Part shown: one piece after another, positions 12,951 to 16,564 of the stretch
Layout of the letters: each line of letters begins with the position of its first letter
Numbering within the stretch: the stretch's first letter is position 1
From: a bacterium
GTDB taxonomy: Bacteria > Pseudomonadota > Alphaproteobacteria > Rs-D84 > CACZYB01
Reading direction: 5' to 3'
DNA length: 16,564 nucleotides
NCBI GenBank assembly: GCA_024692925.1
Contig: JAILLX010000087.1
Span: forward strand, 1-16,564
The notes under the pieces: model-generated
Databases searched by the model: none
Told to the model about the DNA's origin: nothing
The model's input: only the letters and a program-made list of their open reading frames with translations
Made by a program: the position numbers and the translations under genes

Positions 12951-13157
12951 TTAGAAACCAAGGATTTGTCTTTCCTTTGAAATTCTTTTTCTTTCACGAC
13001 GTACAGCTTCATTTTTCATACGTTTTTTTGCAGCAGTACCAGTTTCAAAGTATCTTCTTTCTTTGATTTCACGAAGAAGTCCTTCCTTTTGTCCTTTTTT
13101 CTTAAGAACGCGAAGAGCTTGTTCAACATTATTATCACGTACAAGAACTTTAACCAT
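12951..13157 (-). CDS. rpsU: 30S ribosomal protein S21
   Basis: S21 is a small, very basic protein of the 30S subunit near the 3' end of 16S rRNA, important for early steps of initiation. The 68 residues begin MVKVLVRDNNVEQALRVLKK, the typical S21 opening, and continue with the Arg/Lys-rich helix (RRYFETGTAAKKRMKNEAVRRERKR). The ribosome-binding site AGGGGG (13165-13170 on the plus-strand numbering) precedes the ATG by seven bases. It is a single gene with its own promoter about 70 bases upstream and a shared bidirectional terminator; dnaG and rpoD, its E. coli neighbours, are absent. Confidence 0.96.
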   Translation of the reverse strand: MVKVLVRDNNVEQALRVLKKKGQKEGLLREIKERRYFETGTAAKKRMKNEAVRRERKRISKERQILGF

Positions 13158-13225
13158 AATTTCACCCCCTTTTCGAGCAAATTGTTTCTAAAAATTTTAT
13201 GAAAAGTTCTTAAAAACTTGGAAAA

Positions 13226-13253
13226 AGTATAACAGAACTTTTTGAAAATGCAA
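13226..13253 (-). promoter_or_regulatory. Promoter of rpsU
   Basis: Minus-strand TTGCAT (13248-13253) and TATACT (13226-13231) are 16 bases apart. The leader would be about 60 nt, with a weak AAGTT/AACTT hairpin; no known ribosomal-protein operator is recognised. Confidence 0.65.
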
Positions 13254-13263
13254 GACTTTTATA

Positions 13264-13289
13264 ATAAAAAATCCCCCAAAAGGGGGAAA
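13264..13289 (-). terminator. Terminator of accBC
   Basis: Minus-strand stem CCCCC (13282-13286) / GGGGG (13273-13277) with loop TTTT, followed by ATTTTTT. It begins a few bases after the accC stop. Confidence 0.85.
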
Positions 13290-13291
13290 TT

Positions 13292-14707
13292 TTATTTCTT
13301 TCTTTTTATGATTGATTTTTTCTTTTTAACGGTTGGCTTTTCCTCAACCACTTCTTCCTTTGCCTTTGATTTTTCGGCAATATAATCCTGAAGCCAGTGT
13401 ATTGGATAAGTTCCATCCTTAAATTCCTTTTGCATCAAAAGTTCCTGTTGTAAAGGAATCGAAGTTTTAACCCCGTCAACAATCATTTCGGAAAGTGCAT
13501 AGTACATTTTTGTAATCGCACCATCACGAGTAGGGGCAAAAGTAATGACCTTTGCAATCATACTATCATAACATGATGGAATTTTATATCCAGAGTAAAG
13601 ACCACTATCAACACGAACACCAAGTCCACCAGGAGCATGATAATACTTTACTGTTCCAGGGAATGGTACAAATGTTTCCGGATCTTCGGCATTGATTCGG
13701 CATTCCAACGCATGACAATGTGGATAAATATCTTCTTGTTTGAAAGAAAGTTTTTGTCCTTCGGCAACACGAATTTGTTCACGAACCAAATCAACTTCGT
13801 AAACCTGCTCAGTCACAGGATGTTCCACCTGAAGTCTTGTATTCATTTCCATGAAATAGAATTTGCCGTTTTCAAACAAAAATTCAATAGTACCAGCACC
13901 ACGATATTTCAATTTTTCCATTGCTTTGCGAACAATAGTTTGAATATCCTGACTTTGTTTTTTTGTAAGGATTGATGCAGGAGCTTCCTCAATAATCTTT
14001 TGATTCTTTCTTTGCATAGAGCAATCACGTTCACCCAAAGTTACAACATTACCAAATTTATCACCGATAAGCTGTATCTCAATATGTTTTGGGTTAACAA
14101 GATATTTTTCCATATAAACCCTATCATCACCAAAGGCAACCTTTGCTTCACTTCTAGCAATAGGGAATTGAGCCTTAAGCTCTTCATCATTAAATGCAAT
14201 TTTCATACCACGGCCACCACCACCAGACGCAGCCTTTACAATAACAGGATATCCAATTTCCTTTGCGGTTTTAAGGGCATCAGTTATTGTGTTTAATGCA
14301 CCCTTACTTCCTGGAACAACAGGGATACCAAGTTCAATCGCAGTGCGTTTTGCTTCAACCTTATCACCCATACGGCGAATATGTTCAGGTGTTGGTCCGA
14401 TAAATTCGATACCATGAGCCTCTAACATTTCGGCGAATTCTGCATTTTCAGATAAAAATCCATATCCAGGGTGAACTGCATCAGCATTTGTCACAACTGC
14501 AGCCGAGATAATTGCTGACATTTTAAGATAAGATTCTGCTGATGATGCAGGTCCAATACATACGGACTCATCAGCCATTTTTACATACATTGCATCATTA
14601 TCAGCGGTCGAATGCACAGCAACAGTTTTAATGCCCATTTCACGGCAGGCACGAATAACACGCAAAGCTATCTCACCGCGGTTTGCAATAAGAATTTTTT
14701 TAAACAT
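13292..14707 (-). CDS. accC: Biotin carboxylase subunit of acetyl-CoA carboxylase
   Basis: AccC carboxylates the biotin on AccB using ATP and bicarbonate, the first half-reaction of malonyl-CoA synthesis. Seen: the N-terminal FKKILIANRGEIALRVIRA opening; ATP-grasp residues Lys116 and Lys158; the Gly-rich loop SGGGGRGMK (161-169); His208; Gln232 in RDCSMQRKNQK; and the catalytic FMEMNTRLQVEHPVTE block with Glu287 and Arg291. All key residues of the E. coli enzyme appear present. At 471 residues it is about 20 longer than usual, because of a charged tail (KAKEEVVEEKPTV, then KKKKSIIKRKK). Ribosome-binding site AAAGGA precedes the ATG. It starts 12 bases after accB and is read from the accB promoter. 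Confidence 0.97.
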   Translation of the reverse strand: MFKKILIANRGEIALRVIRACREMGIKTVAVHSTADNDAMYVKMADESVCIGPASSAESYLKMSAIISAAVVTNADAVHPGYGFLSENAEFAEMLEAHGIEFIGPTPEHIRRMGDKVEAKRTAIELGIPVVPGSKGALNTITDALKTAKEIGYPVIVKAASGGGGRGMKIAFNDEELKAQFPIARSEAKVAFGDDRVYMEKYLVNPKHIEIQLIGDKFGNVVTLGERDCSMQRKNQKIIEEAPASILTKKQSQDIQTIVRKAMEKLKYRGAGTIEFLFENGKFYFMEMNTRLQVEHPVTEQVYEVDLVREQIRVAEGQKLSFKQEDIYPHCHALECRINAEDPETFVPFPGTVKYYHAPGGLGVRVDSGLYSGYKIPSCYDSMIAKVITFAPTRDGAITKMYYALSEMIVDGVKTSIPLQQELLMQKEFKDGTYPIHWLQDYIAEKSKAKEEVVEEKPTVKKKKSIIKRKK

Positions 14708-14719
14708 ATTATTCCTTTC

Positions 14720-15172
14720 TTATTCAATAACGAACAAAGGTTGTTCATATTCAACGGTTTCAGAATCTTTTACAAGTATCTTTTTAATAACACCGTCTTT
14801 AGGAGATTTAACAGGATTAAATGTTTTCATTGCTTCGATAAGGCAAAGAGTATCACCTTTTTTAACAGATTGACCTTCTACAACAAATTCCTTTGCAGAT
14901 GGTTCAGGTTTCATATAAACAACACCAACCATTGGTGATTTGAATGCATTTGAATAATCAGGAGCCGAAGCAGTATTTGTTGTACTTACCGGAGTTGATG
15001 CAACAGGAGCAGAAGGCATAACACCCCCAGCAATAATTGCCCCACCTTTTGCATTTGAAATTCTTATTCTTTGACCATTTCTTTCGTATTCAATTTCAGA
15101 AAGATTATGTTGATTTAAAAGACCAACTAATTCATTAACCAAAGTGTTAACATCTTTTCTTTTTTTAAACAT
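14720..15172 (-). CDS. accB: Biotin carboxyl carrier protein of acetyl-CoA carboxylase
   Basis: AccB carries biotin between the AccC and AccA/D active sites. The 150 residues match the family. An N-terminal helical part (VNELVGLLNQHNLSEIEYER) is followed by a Pro/Ala/Ser/Thr-rich linker (about 47-75) and the C-terminal biotinyl domain (about 77-150). The biotin-accepting Lys116 is in EAMKTFNPV, a variant of the usual EAMKLMN. AAAAGGA lies upstream of the ATG. It is first gene of the accB-accC operon, whose promoter overlaps a 20-base palindrome at 15211-15230, so the pair may be regulated by a repressor (inference). accA and accD are not in the window. Confidence 0.96.
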   Translation of the reverse strand: MFKKRKDVNTLVNELVGLLNQHNLSEIEYERNGQRIRISNAKGGAIIAGGVMPSAPVASTPVSTTNTASAPDYSNAFKSPMVGVVYMKPEPSAKEFVVEGQSVKKGDTLCLIEAMKTFNPVKSPKDGVIKKILVKDSETVEYEQPLFVIE

Positions 15173-15210
15173 TTTATTTCCTTTTCATTTAATATTAAAA
15201 CTTTTCTACT

Positions 15211-15230
15211 TATAGTATTGGAATACTATA
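15211..15230. promoter_or_regulatory. Palindromic operator candidate on the accBC promoter
   Basis: TATAGTATTGGAATACTATA has perfect 9-base arms around a GG centre. Its right arm contains the minus-strand -10 box, and the expected transcription start falls in its left arm, which is a classic repressor position. The regulator is unknown. Confidence 0.55.
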
Positions 15231-15253
15231 TAAAATATTTTTCAAAAAGTAAA
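15225..15253 (-). promoter_or_regulatory. Promoter of accB-accC
   Basis: Minus-strand TTTACT (15248-15253) and TATAGT (15225-15230) are separated by 17 bases. The predicted start near 15217 gives a leader of about 45 nt. Confidence 0.6.
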
Positions 15254-15278
15254 GTTATCTTTTAAATCCTAAAAAGTA

Positions 15279-16487
15279 TTACTCTGGAATTTCGGCTTTT
15301 TCTAATGCAGAAATTATTTTAGCCATATTTTCTTCGGCGATTTCTTCCTGACTATTTATTGGATAAACATCAGACAAAGATTTCATTTCTTCAAATGATT
15401 CTTCGTTTTCAGGTTCATAAAGTTTTACGACCTTTACCCCCATTTCATTCCATTTTTCTTCGTATTCAGAATAATTTACAATATTACTGTTTGTAAGACA
15501 TGCAACAGTTTCTATTGGCATATCAATAATTGTATCTTTTAATATATTCTGTATATCTGACTTTGCTTCTAATGCACGGGAAACAGGTGAAATTTTGTTT
15601 CCGCCTTCACTGAACCAAACCGGAGTTTCATTTCCTTCGACCTTATCTTCTGATGCAAACCAATTACCATCTGTTGTATCAAGTTGAACAACAACTAATT
15701 TATCCTTTGCAACACCAAGGTAATCAATTCCTGTTGAACCAATTCTTATTTCACTCAAAAGTTTAAATCCCGCAGAAATCAAAGATCTTTCCATCTTTGC
15801 ATTTTCTTCTTCTGAGATATTTTTGAAATTCATATCAATTCTTTCTGCTTTTATTTTTTGAGGAAATTCTACCTTTGAAAGAAGTTTTTCCGAAGTTTTT
15901 TCATTTTTTACAGGTTCTTCGTCTTCTACTTCTTGCTTTTCTTTCATTCTTCGCATAATTTCTTTTATTTTGTTTTGAAGTCTTATTCTTTCTTCTTCCT
16001 CTTTCATATCATTGTTTGGTAGGATTTCAGTTTTTTCTTCAATAATTTCATTATTCTGAGGATTATTATACATTGCAAACTTGTTTGGAACTTCTTCAAT
16101 AACTTGAGTTTGAGTTATTACAGGAGTATTAGTATTTTCTGTTGTATTAACAGGAGTATTTTCTTTTGCAACTTCAGTATCTTCTGATTCAGGAGTTTCT
16201 TTAACATCTTCTTCTTTTTGAAATTTAAGTTGCATAGCAATAAGTACACCACTTGTCGCAACAAGGCAGGCACCGATAAATGTAATCAAAAAGGACAATT
16301 GTTTTCCAGAAGAAAATGTTTTGCCGTTAAATATATATTTTATAAATGTAAAAAGTTGTTTACGACTAAATATATCAAAATTCCATACAAAATATGCCAT
16401 ACTTTTAATAAATAACACAGCAGTAATTAAAAACAAACCGGCAGTTATGTAATTATAAATTTTTGATTTATCGAAAAAATTTTTCAT
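15279..16487 (-). CDS. Membrane-anchored protein with coiled coil and unknown C-terminal domain
   Basis: The product has 402 residues and no firm family. Two hydrophobic segments (about 13-35 and 65-87) form an N-terminal hairpin anchor. Next comes a long acidic, Thr/Asn/Glu-rich linker (about 92-155), a Glu/Arg/Lys-rich likely coiled coil (about 160-190), and a compact C-terminal domain (about 225-400). That domain includes GIDYLGVAKDKLVVVQLDTT and a NWFASED..PVWFSEGG stretch. The layout, with ID-strand then VVVQLDT-DG-W, recalls nuclease-related (NERD/PD-D/E-x-K fold) domains, but the usual E-x-K is not present, so this is a weak guess. I use the ATG at 16485-16487, with AAAGGG about eight bases upstream; a TTG two codons earlier is possible. 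It is upstream of accB on the same strand but accB has its own promoter. Confidence 0.75.
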   Translation of the reverse strand: MKNFFDKSKIYNYITAGLFLITAVLFIKSMAYFVWNFDIFSRKQLFTFIKYIFNGKTFSSGKQLSFLITFIGACLVATSGVLIAMQLKFQKEEDVKETPESEDTEVAKENTPVNTTENTNTPVITQTQVIEEVPNKFAMYNNPQNNEIIEEKTEILPNNDMKEEEERIRLQNKIKEIMRRMKEKQEVEDEEPVKNEKTSEKLLSKVEFPQKIKAERIDMNFKNISEEENAKMERSLISAGFKLLSEIRIGSTGIDYLGVAKDKLVVVQLDTTDGNWFASEDKVEGNETPVWFSEGGNKISPVSRALEAKSDIQNILKDTIIDMPIETVACLTNSNIVNYSEYEEKWNEMGVKVVKLYEPENEESFEEMKSLSDVYPINSQEEIAEENMAKIISALEKAEIPE

Positions 16488-16522
16488 TTTCAAAGCCCTT
16501 TTTAATATATTTATACTTAAAA

Positions 16523-16549
16523 TTTATACTATAAAATATTTTTTGTCAA
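16523..16549 (-). promoter_or_regulatory. Possible promoter of the membrane protein gene
   Basis: A consensus TTGACA (16544-16549, minus strand) is followed after 15 bases by TATAAA (16523-16528). The spacing is short and the region is almost pure A/T, so the -10 choice is uncertain. Confidence 0.4.
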
Positions 16550-16564
16550 TAATTAATTATAAAA

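Overview
The window looks like chromosome of an AT-rich alphaproteobacterium, most likely an uncultured host- or gut-associated lineage (inference). Supporting points are the adjacent radA-cvpA pair, an S21 protein beginning VLVRDNNVEQALRVLKKK, an accB-accC operon, scattered short palindromes of the TTCCGGA-TCAAG-TCCGGAA type that are familiar from alphaproteobacterial intergenic DNA, and a secreted cysteine-rich protein with repeated CPAGTYSAGG-like units. Base composition is low in GC throughout, except in two repeat-rich intergenic stretches and in the first half of that secreted gene.

Layout: 1-290 is a gene-free stretch of dispersed repeats. It is followed on the minus strand by tRNA-Leu(CAA) and tRNA-Tyr(GTA), sharing a promoter that is divergent from a small secreted protein gene (579-1157). 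Plus-strand housekeeping genes follow: radA, cvpA, glgX and lon, the last three each with a recognisable -35/-10 promoter. Lon ends at a bidirectional terminator facing a small cysteine-rich membrane protein and an aas-type acyltransferase/acyl-ACP synthetase on the minus strand. Then come tRNA(CAT) with a downstream Nudix hydrolase, tRNA-Gly(GCC), and about 600 bases of repeat-rich non-coding DNA leading to the secreted cysteine-rich protein. The rest is on the minus strand: rpsU, the accB-accC operon, and a membrane-anchored protein of unknown function at the right edge.

Functionally the window is mostly core metabolism and maintenance: DNA recombination (RadA), protein quality control (Lon), glycogen debranching (GlgX), the first step of fatty acid synthesis (AccB/AccC), lipid recycling (Aas), translation (S21, four tRNAs) and nucleotide or metabolite clean-up (Nudix). 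I see no CRISPR array, transposase, phage gene, toxin-antitoxin pair or recognisable defence system. The points most worth a second look are: loss of the PEG motif in the acyltransferase half of Aas; a 20-base palindrome lying on the accBC promoter; a 161-base element with 16-base perfect inverted ends; an inverted pair of 64-base repeats; a radA ribosome-binding site buried in the upstream terminator; and the uncharacterised membrane protein with a possible nuclease-fold-like C-terminal domain. All motif and repeat calls were made by eye.
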